From an uncultured Algibacter sp. (GTDB lineage: Bacteria > Bacteroidota > Bacteroidia > Flavobacteriales > Flavobacteriaceae), in contig NZ_CANKXK010000002.1 of NCBI RefSeq assembly GCF_947487605.1, positions 62,001-126,000 of the forward strand: a DNA stretch of 64,000 nt, read 5' to 3'. The stretch's first letter is position 1, and each line of letters opens with the position of its first letter. A program made the position numbers and the translations under genes. The notes beneath the pieces were generated by a model that was not told the origin of the DNA, made no database searches, and worked only from the letters and a program-made list of their open reading frames with translations. Positions 18,147 to 26,482 of the stretch are shown piece by piece.

Positions 18147-18170
18147 AATCCCGTTAATTCGGGATTTTTT
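18147..18170 (+). terminator. rho-independent terminator of recA
   Basis: Stem AATCCCG / CGGGATT with a 6-nt loop, followed by a run of T, starting 6 bp after the recA stop. Confidence 0.85.
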
Positions 18171-18248
18171 GTTTTTAATACGCAACCTTTAAACTGTATT
18201 AGCATCTATAAAAGCAAACATATATTTAAAAAACATAGTTTAGTTATT

Positions 18249-18659
18249 ATGAAAAGATTATTTGTTCTTGTTTTAGCGTTAGTTTCATTTAATTCTTGTA
18301 GCGTTGGTGACGACTCTCTTGATTTCAACTTAGAATTATTACCCATAGAAAGTGTTGATATTCCTAATGAATTTGAATTAGGTGAAGTATATCCTATTAC
18401 GGTTAATTATTTTAGACCGTCAACCTGCCATTCGTTTCGCGAATTTTATTATTTAAAAGAAAATAATGAAAGAACTGTTGCAGTAGTTAATTATGAGTTT
18501 ATAAACAATGACTGTGAAGTTCTAGAAAACGAATTAGTAGAAGCTACGTTTAACTTTATTGTTACAAGTAATGGTTCTTATATATTTAAATTTTGGCAAG
18601 GAGAAGATGAAAATGAAGAAAACCAATATTTAACAATTGAAGTCCCAGTTATAGATTAA
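18249..18659 (+). CDS. small lipoprotein, unknown function
   Basis: Encodes 136 aa with a lipoprotein signal peptide (MKRLFVLVLALVSFNSC, acylated C17). The mature part is acidic and beta-rich with two cysteines (STCHSFREFYYLKENNERTV, then NNDCEVLENE), which may form a disulfide, and resembles an Ig-like or C2-like sandwich. I do not recognise a named family. It stands 24 bp before an ECF sigma factor gene on the same strand, which suggests a link to envelope sensing, but co-transcription is only inferred. Confidence 0.75.
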   Translation: MKRLFVLVLALVSFNSCSVGDDSLDFNLELLPIESVDIPNEFELGEVYPITVNYFRPSTCHSFREFYYLKENNERTVAVVNYEFINNDCEVLENELVEATFNFIVTSNGSYIFKFWQGEDENEENQYLTIEVPVID

Positions 18660-18683
18660 TAGATTAAATGGTAATAATAATAT

Positions 18684-19235
18684 GTGTTTAATTTGGGTTT
18701 AAAACAACTCATAGAAAATTGTAAAGCCAATGATACTAAAGCACAAGGAGAACTATACAAACTCTTTTCGAGTAAACTTTTCTCCCTATGCTTAAAGTAT
18801 TCAAAAAACTATGCTCAAGCAGAAGATAATCTGCAAGACGCATTTCTTACAATTTTCGACAAGATTGAACAATACAAAAACAAGGGTTCTTTTGAAGGGT
18901 GGTTAAAACGCATCACTATTAATACTGCACTGCAGCGTTACAGAAAAGAAAAAGTTTTTGAAATAGTTAAGGAGAATGAGATAACCGATGTTGAGGTAGA
19001 AATTGATGATGATACTGTTTCTCTTGATTTCCTTTTAAAGATTGTTCAAGAATTACCAGACAGGTATCGATTGGTTTTTAATCTTTATGTACTGGATGGT
19101 TTTTCACATAAAGATATTGCTAAGTTGTTAGAAATAAGTGTAGGAACCTCAAAATCTAACTTGGCGAGAGCAAGACAATCTTTAAAAAAATCAATAGAAA
19201 AATATAAAATTACGCGAAGTATAAAGTCTTTGTAA
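18684..19235 (+). CDS. ECF-type RNA polymerase sigma factor
   Basis: Group 4 sigma-70 factor of 183 aa. Region 2 (about 22-92) contains YAQAEDNLQDAFLTIFDKI and the -10-recognising segment GSFEGWLKRITINTALQRYRK. Region 4 (about 122-175) contains LPDRYRLVFNLYVLDGFSHKDIAKLLEISVGTSKSNL. The start shown is GTG; a TTG at 18693 is equally plausible and no ATG exists in frame. The stop overlaps the ATG of the next gene (TAATG), the usual arrangement of a sigma factor with its membrane partner. Confidence 0.92.
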   Translation: MFNLGLKQLIENCKANDTKAQGELYKLFSSKLFSLCLKYSKNYAQAEDNLQDAFLTIFDKIEQYKNKGSFEGWLKRITINTALQRYRKEKVFEIVKENEITDVEVEIDDDTVSLDFLLKIVQELPDRYRLVFNLYVLDGFSHKDIAKLLEISVGTSKSNLARARQSLKKSIEKYKITRSIKSL

Positions 19236-20767
19236 TGAGTGAAAAAAAGCATATAGATAGATTGTTTCAAGAAAAGTTTAAAGACTTTGAAGCTACCCCC
19301 AACGATAAAGTTTGGGACAATATTGAAGCAAAATTAAAAGAGAAAAAGAAAAGAAGACGGGTAATTCCTATTTGGTGGCGTTATGCAGGTATTGCTGCTT
19401 TATTATTATTACTAATTACCGTTGGAAGTCTGTATTTTAATGAGACAGGTAACTCACCTGTAAATAATAACCCAGAGAATCAGGTTGTAGATGAAAAAAC
19501 AGATAATACTTTAGAAAAAAATACGAGAAACACCAACTCTAATAATACACCTATTGTCGAAGAAAATGAAATAAATAACGCATCCAAATCAAATATAATT
19601 ATTGCCGATACAAAAGAAGAACAGAAAGATGTTGATTCTAATAATGGGGCTAATCTTATCAAATCTTCAAATAATAGTAAAACAGCATCAAAAACAGTAA
19701 TTGCAAAAGTTTCAGAAGCAAACAAAGCGAACGCTTTAATTAAAGAACAAAAGCTAAACGAGGTTATCTCTAAAAATAACAATGGTATTGCAAAGAATTC
19801 TGAAATTCATACAAACCCAGAACTAGATCCTGCAAAATCTGAATCAAATAACAATGTATTAATTGATAAAGATCAAACTGATAAACTGCTCAACGACATT
19901 AAAAATGATCCAAATACTGCGATTGCTCAAGAAGAAAACTCAGATTCTGAATCTATGGTCGATTCTAAAAAAGAAAACAAAGAAATTACAATAGAAGAGG
20001 CTCTAGAAAAAACTAAAAATATTATTGAAGAGGAGAAATTAAATAGGTGGAGTGTTGCTCCAAATGCTGCACCTGTTTTTTTTAATAGCTTAGGCGAAGG
20101 TTCTTCAATAGATCCGCAATTTAATACAAACTCCAAAAGTGGCGAACTCAATATGAGCTATGGTATTAAAGGAAGTTATGCTGTTAATAACAGGCTTAGC
20201 ATTCGCTCTGGTGTTAATAAAGTAACTCTTGGTTATAGTACAAATAATGTTATTGCCTTTCAATCTATTGGTTTTAATTCAGAGGCTAATTCATTACAAA
20301 ATATTAGCGCAGATAAGAGTATAAGTACTTCTAACAATATTTCACTTATAAGTGGAGCAAATATTAATGCCAAAAGTAGCGGTTCTACTTTATTAAGTTC
20401 GGCAACAAATACTTCAATAAATCAAGAATTTGGTTATATAGAGATTCCATTAGAAATTCAATATGCTATTTCAAACAAAAAATTGGGCATAAATGTTATT
20501 GGTGGTTTTAGTTCGTTTTTTTTGAATGAGAACAAAATATATTCTGAATCTAGCGGTTCAAAAACATTAATAGGAGAAGCAAATAACATTAACAAAATAA
20601 GCTATAGTGCCAATTTTGGATTGGGAATTAATTATGAAGTTTCAAAAAAATTAGATTTGAATTTAGAGCCTATCTTTAAATATCAAATAAACACATTTAG
20701 TAATACCTCAGGAGATTTTACACCTTATTTTATTGGAGTTTACACTGGTATTGCTATTAAATTTTAG
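19235..20767 (+). CDS. membrane protein with anti-sigma-like N-terminus and outer-membrane-barrel-like C-terminus
   Basis: Encodes 510 aa. Residues 1-45 form a basic cytoplasmic-looking segment with IDRLFQEKFKDFEATPNDKVWDNIEAKL, followed by a membrane helix (about 49-66). Residues 70-265 are low-complexity and rich in Asn, Ser, Glu and Lys. Residues 270-510 resemble a small PorT/OmpA-like beta-barrel with alternating strands (MSYGIKGSYAVNNRLSIRSG, and a C-terminal FIGVYTGIAIKF). Start overlap with the sigma gene implies coupling, and the N-terminus could act as an anti-sigma factor. No named anti-sigma domain is evident. A hairpin terminator follows. Confidence 0.75.
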   Translation: MSEKKHIDRLFQEKFKDFEATPNDKVWDNIEAKLKEKKKRRRVIPIWWRYAGIAALLLLLITVGSLYFNETGNSPVNNNPENQVVDEKTDNTLEKNTRNTNSNNTPIVEENEINNASKSNIIIADTKEEQKDVDSNNGANLIKSSNNSKTASKTVIAKVSEANKANALIKEQKLNEVISKNNNGIAKNSEIHTNPELDPAKSESNNNVLIDKDQTDKLLNDIKNDPNTAIAQEENSDSESMVDSKKENKEITIEEALEKTKNIIEEEKLNRWSVAPNAAPVFFNSLGEGSSIDPQFNTNSKSGELNMSYGIKGSYAVNNRLSIRSGVNKVTLGYSTNNVIAFQSIGFNSEANSLQNISADKSISTSNNISLISGANINAKSSGSTLLSSATNTSINQEFGYIEIPLEIQYAISNKKLGINVIGGFSSFFLNENKIYSESSGSKTLIGEANNINKISYSANFGLGINYEVSKKLDLNLEPIFKYQINTFSNTSGDFTPYFIGVYTGIAIKF

Positions 20768-20822
20768 GTTTTTGGTTAGATCTGGATATTGATTCTAATA
20801 CACTCAGGAATTAATATCGAAT

Positions 20823-20852
20823 AAAAACTGCTCTCCCCAGAGCAGTTTTTTT
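20823..20852 (+). terminator. rho-independent terminator after sigma/barrel operon
   Basis: Stem AAAAACTGCTCT / AGAGCAGTTTTT with a CCCC loop and a T-run. It lies between convergent genes, so the A/T-rich symmetry allows use from both sides. Confidence 0.88.
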
Positions 20853-20890
20853 ATTTAAAATGGTTTTATCTCATTATAAATAAGGAGGTT

Positions 20891-21625
20891 TTAATTAAAA
20901 TCTTGTAATTGCTCCAAAATAACAGTTCTTGCCTTCTCATTTAAAGCTTTTGTATCTTCAATGGTTAAGTTATTTGTAGCTATAAATTCATGAATTTTAA
21001 CACGCATTTTTCCAGGTCCACCACTAAAAAATGTATACGAAAAACGTTTTTTGTTATCAGCAAATGTTATGGGAACAACTGGAATTTTATGATTTATAGC
21101 TAACCTAAATGCACCATCTTTAAAATAGTCAAGTATAATGTGTTCTTGGGGTACACCTCCTTCGGGGAAAATACAAATACTCAATCCTTGTTTTAAACGT
21201 CTTTGAGCTCTTAAAAAAACAGCTTTTCTGCTCTTTTCCGAACTTCTATCTACCAAAATACAAGTGCGTTTATAGAAAAAACCAAATAAAGGGATTTTGG
21301 TCAATTCCTTTTTTCCAACAAAAACAAATGGATTTTTAACCGAAACTAACATAAGCATAATATCTGCCATAGAGGTGTGGTTGGCAATAAACATATAGCT
21401 TTTGTTCTTTTCTGGGTGTTCTTCCCTTTCAATTCTGTAAACAAAACCCATCCCTATCAAAATAAATTTAGCCCATATACGAGCAATTTTAAAAAAGAAC
21501 GGATACCAGGTTTCCTTTAAAATAGAAATGAATAGAATAGGAAGCAAAATAAGTATTGGTAAGGCAACTAATATATAAAACCAGATACGATATAAAGTCC
21601 AGAAAAGGTGTTTTACAATTTTCAT
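20891..21625 (-). CDS. plsC: 1-acyl-sn-glycerol-3-phosphate acyltransferase
   Basis: Acylates lysophosphatidic acid to phosphatidic acid at the inner membrane. Hydrophobic segments lie at about 12-36. The acyltransferase boxes are NHTSMAD with H83 and D88, and FPEGG at 153-157, followed by PVVPITFAD. I choose ATG 21625 (MKIVKHLFWTLYRIW). An upstream TTG at 21634 adds three residues but lies inside a -7 promoter box. Length of 244 aa fits PlsC. It is divergent from the small GlsB-type gene. Related lysophospholipid acyltransferases cannot be excluded. Confidence 0.88.
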   Translation of the reverse strand: MKIVKHLFWTLYRIWFYILVALPILILLPILFISILKETWYPFFFKIARIWAKFILIGMGFVYRIEREEHPEKNKSYMFIANHTSMADIMLMLVSVKNPFVFVGKKELTKIPLFGFFYKRTCILVDRSSEKSRKAVFLRAQRRLKQGLSICIFPEGGVPQEHIILDYFKDGAFRLAINHKIPVVPITFADNKKRFSYTFFSGGPGKMRVKIHEFIATNNLTIEDTKALNEKARTVILEQLQDFN

Positions 21626-21631
21626 CAATCC

Positions 21632-21639
21632 CAAAAATA
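21632..21639 (-). promoter_or_regulatory. -7 box TATTTTTG for plsC
   Basis: The minus strand reads TATTTTTG, matching TAnnTTTG, only 6 bp upstream of the ATG. If used, the transcript would begin at or very near the start codon. No clear -33 TTG was seen. Confidence 0.4.
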
Positions 21640-21691
21640 GTATTATAATTTGATTATCTTTAGGTCATATTAATTTTAAACAATTTAAATT

Positions 21692-21934
21692 ATGGGTTTA
21701 CTTTATTCACTTTTAATTGGCGCTGTAGCTGGTTGGTTGGCAGGAAAACTTATGAAAGGTGGTGGTTTTGGACTGCTTTTCAACATTATTATTGGTATAA
21801 TTGGGGGTATAGTTGGTAATTGGCTTTTCTCTCAATTAAGTATTTCGTTAATGGACGGTGTTATTGGCGATATACTAACTGGAGCCATTGGTGCATCTGT
21901 GATTCTTTTAATCGCAGGTTTATTTAAGAAATAA
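21692..21934 (+). CDS. GlsB/YeaQ/YmgE-family small membrane protein
   Basis: An 80-aa, glycine-rich protein of the transglycosylase-associated (GlsB/YeaQ/YmgE) family, linked to general stress in other bacteria but of unknown biochemical role. Three hydrophobic helices are visible: LLYSLLIGAVAGWLAGKLM, FGLLFNIIIGIIGGIVGNWL and the C-terminal GAIGASVILLIAGLF. The second shows the GIIGGIVGNWLF family motif. It is monocistronic with a strong terminator directly downstream. Confidence 0.87.
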   Translation: MGLLYSLLIGAVAGWLAGKLMKGGGFGLLFNIIIGIIGGIVGNWLFSQLSISLMDGVIGDILTGAIGASVILLIAGLFKK

Positions 21935-21971
21935 ATCTTATTTAGCTATTAAACCCTAACTAAAATATTAT

Positions 21972-22000
21972 AAAAAAGTGGCAATAGCCACTTTTTTTTT
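21972..22000 (+). terminator. rho-independent terminator
   Basis: Stem AAAAAAGTGGC / GCCACTTTTTT with an AATA loop and a run of ten T, 37 bp after the small membrane protein gene. Confidence 0.9.
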
Positions 22001-22015
22001 TGCATAACTTATCTT

Positions 22016-22023
22016 TACATTTG
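22016..22023 (+). promoter_or_regulatory. -7 box TACATTTG for trpS
   Basis: Exact match to TAnnTTTG, 17 bp upstream of the trpS ATG and right after the preceding terminator. A well-spaced -33 TTG is not evident. Confidence 0.5.
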
Positions 22024-22040
22024 CGGTTAACAACAAATTT

Positions 22041-23009
22041 ATGGCACGCATACTTACTGGAATACAAAGTACAGGAACTCCACATTTAGGAAATATTTTA
22101 GGCGCTATTATACCAGCAATTAAAATGGCTGAAAAACCTGAGAATGATTCTTATTTATTTATAGCCAATTTACATTCGCTTACGCAAATAAAAGACGCAG
22201 AAACACTTAAAATGAACACCTATTCTACTGCTGCAACTTGGTTAGCATTTGGGCTAGATATTGAGAATAGTGTATTTTACAGACAAAGTGATGTGCCTCA
22301 AGTTACTGAACTAACTTGGTACTTAAGTTGTTTTTTTCCATATCAACGTTTAACATTAGCACATAGTTTTAAGGACAAAGCAGATAGATTAGAAGATGTA
22401 AACTCAGGCTTGTTTACTTACCCGATGTTAATGGCTGCAGATATTTTGCTATATGATGCTGAAATTATTCCTGTTGGAAAAGACCAAGAGCAGCATATTG
22501 AAATGACGCGTGATGTTGCATCTCGCTTTCATGCCAAAGTAGGAGAAACATTTGTGCTACCAAAAGCAGACATACAAAAAGATACGATGCTAATTCCTGG
22601 TACTGATGGTGAGAAAATGAGCAAAAGCAAAGGGAACACAATTAATATATTTTTGGATGATAAAAAATTGCGAAAGCAAATTATGACCATTCAAACAGAC
22701 AGTACGCCTCTTGACGAGCCTAAAGACTGGGCTAATTGTAACTGCTTTGCAATTTATAGTTTATTAGCCGATGATGTTCAGATTAAAACTATGAAAGCAA
22801 ATTATGAAAATGGTGGTTATGGCTATGGGCATGCAAAACAGGCTTTGTTTGAATTAATTGTCGAAAAGTTTGCTTCAGAGCGTGAAAAATATAACTATTA
22901 CATGAATAACCTCAACGAGGTTGACAAGGCGCTTTCTTTAGGTGCTAACAAAGCAAAATTAGTAGCAGACAAGGTTTTACATAGAGTTAGAGAAAAGGTT
23001 GGGTATTAA
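22041..23009 (+). CDS. trpS: tryptophanyl-tRNA synthetase
   Basis: Class Ic aminoacyl-tRNA synthetase that charges tRNA-Trp. The HIGH-equivalent is TPHLGN (13-18) and the KMSKS loop is GEKMSKSKGN, with K192-S196. Other family segments are FIANLHSLT, HSFKDKADR, TYPMLMAADILLY and VGKDQEQHIEMTRD. At 322 aa it is normal length. It has its own promoter and is convergent with dprA (10-bp gap). Confidence 0.97.
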   Translation: MARILTGIQSTGTPHLGNILGAIIPAIKMAEKPENDSYLFIANLHSLTQIKDAETLKMNTYSTAATWLAFGLDIENSVFYRQSDVPQVTELTWYLSCFFPYQRLTLAHSFKDKADRLEDVNSGLFTYPMLMAADILLYDAEIIPVGKDQEQHIEMTRDVASRFHAKVGETFVLPKADIQKDTMLIPGTDGEKMSKSKGNTINIFLDDKKLRKQIMTIQTDSTPLDEPKDWANCNCFAIYSLLADDVQIKTMKANYENGGYGYGHAKQALFELIVEKFASEREKYNYYMNNLNEVDKALSLGANKAKLVADKVLHRVREKVGY

Positions 23010-23019
23010 TAAACTTTCT

Positions 23020-24123
23020 TTAAACAATTTCAAATAGCTTGCCTGGTAATGGTCTTACAACACCTTTTAATTCCATTGTTAGCAAAATACTGGCTGCTTT
23101 AAAAATTGGCAAACTGCAATTAATTGCAATCACATCCAATTGTTGTTTTTCGTTTTCTTTTAAATAATTATAAATTACTTTTTCGGTCGCATCAAGTTCA
23201 ACAAATAATTGTTTTTGAACTGGTTTTTTTTCTTGCTCTTCCAACTGCCAATTCAACATATAAGGAATATCCAAAGGCGTAGTAAGCATATGTGCTTTTT
23301 GGTATTTTAATAAATTATTACAACCTATACTTTGACTATCTGTTATACGACCTGGTAGAGCGAAAACATCTCGATTGTATGAATTTGCTATATCTGCAGT
23401 TACTAAGCTCCCACCTTTTTCGGCAGATTCAATTACAATAGTAGCCTCACTTAAACCCGCTATAATTCTATTTCTTTTTAAAAAATTATTTCTATCAAAG
23501 TTATCGCTACTCCAAAAATCGGTTAAAAAGCCACCGTTTTTCTCAACATCAATCATATACTTTTTATGAGTTTTAGGATAAATCTGGTTTAACCCGTGTG
23601 CTAAACAACCTATAGTTTGTAAGTTGTTTTTAATAGCTGCTTTATGCGCTGTAATATCTGTTCCGTAAGCAAAACCAGAAACAATTACTGGGTTGTATGG
23701 CGCCAAAATTTCTATTAAACGCTCACAGTTTGCTATACCATGAGTTGTTATTTTCCTTGTGCCAACAATACTAATGATATGCCTGCTTTTTAAATCAATA
23801 TTTCCGGCCTCAAATAATAAAATAGGCGCATCTATGCAGTGCTTTAATTTGTTTGGATAATTAGCGTCTTGAAAATAAGAAACCTTGATATTATTGTTTA
23901 AAATGTAATTTATTTCCTTTTCAGCTTCCTTTAAATGATTTGCATTTAGTAAATCTTTTAAAATAACACTACCAATCCCATCAATTTTAACTAAAGCTTG
24001 TTTCTTTTCTTTAAAAACGGCTTCTGCCGAACCACAATGCGCAATAAGTCTTTTTGCTAGAATATCTCCAACATTTGGAACATGCTGTAATGCTAAAATG
24101 TATAGTAAATTAGTTTCCGTCAT
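23020..24123 (-). CDS. dprA: DNA processing protein DprA
   Basis: DprA (Smf) loads RecA on incoming single-stranded DNA during natural transformation, though it is common in bacteria not known to be competent. The N-terminus has a helix-hairpin-helix-like part (about 1-70: QHVPNVGDILAKRLIAHCGS). The Rossmann-like domain (about 75-290) has VGTRKITTHG, VSGFAYGTDITAHKAA, LAHGLNQIYPKTH and SAEKGGSLVTADIANSYNRD followed by FALPG. A small winged-helix tail (about 300-367) closes the protein. Length of 367 aa is normal. Confidence 0.94.
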   Translation of the reverse strand: MTETNLLYILALQHVPNVGDILAKRLIAHCGSAEAVFKEKKQALVKIDGIGSVILKDLLNANHLKEAEKEINYILNNNIKVSYFQDANYPNKLKHCIDAPILLFEAGNIDLKSRHIISIVGTRKITTHGIANCERLIEILAPYNPVIVSGFAYGTDITAHKAAIKNNLQTIGCLAHGLNQIYPKTHKKYMIDVEKNGGFLTDFWSSDNFDRNNFLKRNRIIAGLSEATIVIESAEKGGSLVTADIANSYNRDVFALPGRITDSQSIGCNNLLKYQKAHMLTTPLDIPYMLNWQLEEQEKKPVQKQLFVELDATEKVIYNYLKENEKQQLDVIAINCSLPIFKAASILLTMELKGVVRPLPGKLFEIV

Positions 24124-24210
24124 TTATCTTTGATTTTCACTTACAAGAAAAGAATTTTTAGACTGTTAATAAATACTTCTATCTAAATTTTATTCGCATG
24201 TATATTTTTT

Positions 24211-24218
24211 TAACTTTG
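24211..24218 (+). promoter_or_regulatory. -7 box TAACTTTG
   Basis: Exact TAnnTTTG match 5 bp upstream of the ATG of the HU/SPOR gene, implying a very short leader. No convincing -33 element was seen. Confidence 0.4.
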
Positions 24219-24223
24219 TTTTC

Positions 24224-25567
24224 ATGCAACTAGAGACCTACATTAGCGATTTACTTTTCAGATACGAATGCGTTACTATTCCTAACTTTGGAGCCTTTTT
24301 AACAAGACGTGTTTCTGCTACAATTGAAGAATCATCAAATGCGTTTTATCCGCCAAAAAAAATGATTTCATTCAATGAGCAAATTCAAAAAAATGATGGG
24401 TTATTAGCTCATTATATTGCTGATATTGAAAAAATTCCTTTTGAGATTGCAAACAAGAAAATAGAAAAGCGTGTTAAAATTTTAAAAGCGTATTTAACAC
24501 AAGGAGAGACGCTTACATTTAAAAATATTGGAGACATTGTTTTTAATGAAGATGGCAAGATTTTATTCGACCCTTCGCATCATCTTAATTACTTAACCGA
24601 TTCTTTCGGTTTATCTAAATTTGAGTCTCCAGTTGTTACAAGAGAAGTTTATAAAGAAACGGCTGAAGCAATTGAGAAAGTTATTCCTATAACCGTTACT
24701 CCAGAAAAACGAAAGGCAAGACCTTATTTAAAATACGCAGCTGTTGCTTTAATTGCATTAACCCTAGGTGGTTTTGGAGCTTCTAATTACTATGTTAATC
24801 AGATTGAAAATCATAATCGATTAGCTCAAGAACAAGCAAATCAGCAACTTGAAACCAAAATACAGGAAGCTACATTTAGTTTAAACCCAATACCTGCCAT
24901 TACGTTAAATGTTACCAAACAGACTGGAAATTATCATATAGTGGCTGGTGCTTTTAGAGTTGAAGAAAACTGTGATAAAAAAATTAACCAACTAAAAGCA
25001 GATGGCTATATGGCAAGAAAAATTGGCATTAATAAATATGGATTACATCAAGTAGTTTATGCCAGTTACGAAAACCGTATTGATGCATTTAAAGCACTTA
25101 GGAAAATTAAAAAAACTCATAATCAAGATGCTTGGTTAATGGTACAAGATTTAAATAAAGCTAAACTAAATAATAACCTTAATAAAACGGCAACACATAA
25201 AACAGAGGAGTTTTCAAGCAGTAATATAGTTTCCAATCCAGGAAAAGAGAGTTTAATGAATGAAGGAGATTTTGCTAATACATACAACCCAAATATTATT
25301 CCAATAATAAAAGATGTAGATAACTTGGAAAGCGGTTTTTATTCAATAGTTGGTACTTTTTCAAATGTTGCTGAAAGAGACATCTTCTTAAACAAGTTAG
25401 CTTCAAAAGAGCATTCTAAAATCGATTTTTTCTTTGACAAACACAGCCAAAAATATTTCGTATATAACGAGAAATTTTCAACCTTAGAGCAAGCTAAGGA
25501 GGCATTCTCTTTAAAAAGAAATTCAAAAATTACAGATAATATTTCTCTGGTAAAGGTTGAAAAATAA
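24224..25567 (+). CDS. CCDC81-like HU domains, transmembrane segment and SPOR repeats
   Basis: Encodes 447 aa. Two HU-like domains of the bacterial CCDC81 type come first (about 1-65, beginning ETYISDLLFRYECVTIPNFG, and 66-135, with LKAYLTQGETLTFKNIGDI). A membrane helix follows at about 168-187 (KYAAVALIALTLGGFGASNY). The external part has two SPOR-like repeats (about 235-312, NYHIVAGAFRVEENCDKKI, and 366-445, GFYSIVGTFSNVAERDIF). SPOR domains bind denuded septal peptidoglycan, so the layout suggests a link between an intracellular HU-like module and the division site. The HU part may bind protein rather than DNA. It is a lineage-typical fusion of unknown function. Confidence 0.85.
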   Translation: MQLETYISDLLFRYECVTIPNFGAFLTRRVSATIEESSNAFYPPKKMISFNEQIQKNDGLLAHYIADIEKIPFEIANKKIEKRVKILKAYLTQGETLTFKNIGDIVFNEDGKILFDPSHHLNYLTDSFGLSKFESPVVTREVYKETAEAIEKVIPITVTPEKRKARPYLKYAAVALIALTLGGFGASNYYVNQIENHNRLAQEQANQQLETKIQEATFSLNPIPAITLNVTKQTGNYHIVAGAFRVEENCDKKINQLKADGYMARKIGINKYGLHQVVYASYENRIDAFKALRKIKKTHNQDAWLMVQDLNKAKLNNNLNKTATHKTEEFSSSNIVSNPGKESLMNEGDFANTYNPNIIPIIKDVDNLESGFYSIVGTFSNVAERDIFLNKLASKEHSKIDFFFDKHSQKYFVYNEKFSTLEQAKEAFSLKRNSKITDNISLVKVEK

Positions 25568-25625
25568 TAATTTCTCGTTTTAATTTTTCAATATTATTTT
25601 ACTTCTTAAATCCTTAAAAGGGTAG

Positions 25626-25633
25626 TACCTTTG
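25626..25633 (+). promoter_or_regulatory. -7 box TACCTTTG
   Basis: Exact TAnnTTTG match, 22 bp upstream of the thioesterase ATG. The -33 region lacks a clear TTG. Confidence 0.5.
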
Positions 25634-25655
25634 TGCCATCTCTAAAAAAGAAAGC

Positions 25656-26165
25656 ATGCAAGCAAAAACGCCATCTCAATCAAAAACCATAATGACCGAT
25701 ATGGTTTTACCAAGCGAAACCAATCCTATTAACAACTTATTTGGTGGAGAATTACTTGCACGTATGGATCGTGCTGCAAGTATTGCCGCAAGACGCCATA
25801 GTAGACGTATTGTTGTTACTGCCTCTGTAAACCACGTAGCATTTAATAGAGCAGTACCACTAGGAAGTGTTGTAACTGTTGAAGCTAAGGTATCTCGTGC
25901 TTTTAAAACGTCTATGGAAATATTTATTGATGTATGGATGGAAGATCGAGAATCTGGAGCGAAAACAAAAGCTAATGAAGCCATTTACACTTTTGTTGCT
26001 GTAGATGAAACTGGACGTCCTATAGCTGTTCCTGAAGTACTTCCCGAATCTGATTTGGAAAAAGAGCGTTACGATGCTGCTTTAAGAAGAAAACAACTAA
26101 GCTTACTTTTAGCTGGAAAAATAAAACCCAACGAAGCCGTTGAATTGAAAGCGTTATTCGACTAA
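25656..26165 (+). CDS. acyl-CoA thioesterase, hotdog fold (YciA/BACH type)
   Basis: Hydrolyses acyl-CoA thioesters in the cytosol; chain length is not predictable. The hotdog core contains LPSETNPINNLFGGELLARMDRAASIAARRH, where N and the following F-GG-E-L-L-MD are the family active-site pattern, and VVTASVNHVAFNRAVPLGSVVTVEAKV. A charged C-terminal extension (about 130-169) is typical for the flavobacterial form. It has its own promoter and is monocistronic. Length is 169 aa. Confidence 0.9.
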   Translation: MQAKTPSQSKTIMTDMVLPSETNPINNLFGGELLARMDRAASIAARRHSRRIVVTASVNHVAFNRAVPLGSVVTVEAKVSRAFKTSMEIFIDVWMEDRESGAKTKANEAIYTFVAVDETGRPIAVPEVLPESDLEKERYDAALRRKQLSLLLAGKIKPNEAVELKALFD

Positions 26166-26218
26166 TTAAACTTTTTTATAAAATTTGGGTCTTATAGTAA
26201 ACCCCTAAATTTTATGCT

Positions 26219-26431
26219 ATGAGAACTTGTTTAATTTTATTTTCTGCAATTTTCCTTATTAGTCTTTCGTCTTGTGCTAACTATGTATCGCCAAGCCCAA
26301 CAAATCTAGCTGTTATAAAAACAGCCCCTAAACACTACAAAATAGTAAAAGTTAAAGGCAAAAAATACTATTTCTGGAATGGTAAACACTACAAAAAAAC
26401 ACGAAGAGGTTATTTTGTGGTAAGAGTTTAA
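26219..26431 (+). CDS. small basic lipoprotein
   Basis: A 70-aa protein with a lipoprotein signal (MRTCLILFSAIFLISLSSCA, acylated C19). The mature part is strongly basic and tyrosine-rich (KHYKIVKVKGKKYYFWNGKH, then YKKTRRGYFVV), resembling short YXWNGxxY-type repeats of bacterial envelope proteins. I recognise no named family. A 12-bp hairpin terminator follows after 16 bp. Confidence 0.7.
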   Translation: MRTCLILFSAIFLISLSSCANYVSPSPTNLAVIKTAPKHYKIVKVKGKKYYFWNGKHYKKTRRGYFVVRV

Positions 26432-26447
26432 CTAAAATTATTAAATA

Positions 26448-26474
26448 GTCGTCCTGAAACAATTTCAGGACGAC
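26448..26474. terminator. bidirectional hairpin terminator
   Basis: Perfect 12-bp stem (GTCGTCCTGAAA and complement) with a 3-nt loop between convergent genes; T-rich DNA follows on plus, and AT-rich DNA on the other side. It probably ends both the small lipoprotein transcript and the long minus-strand operon. Confidence 0.8.
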
Positions 26475-26482
26475 ATTTTATA

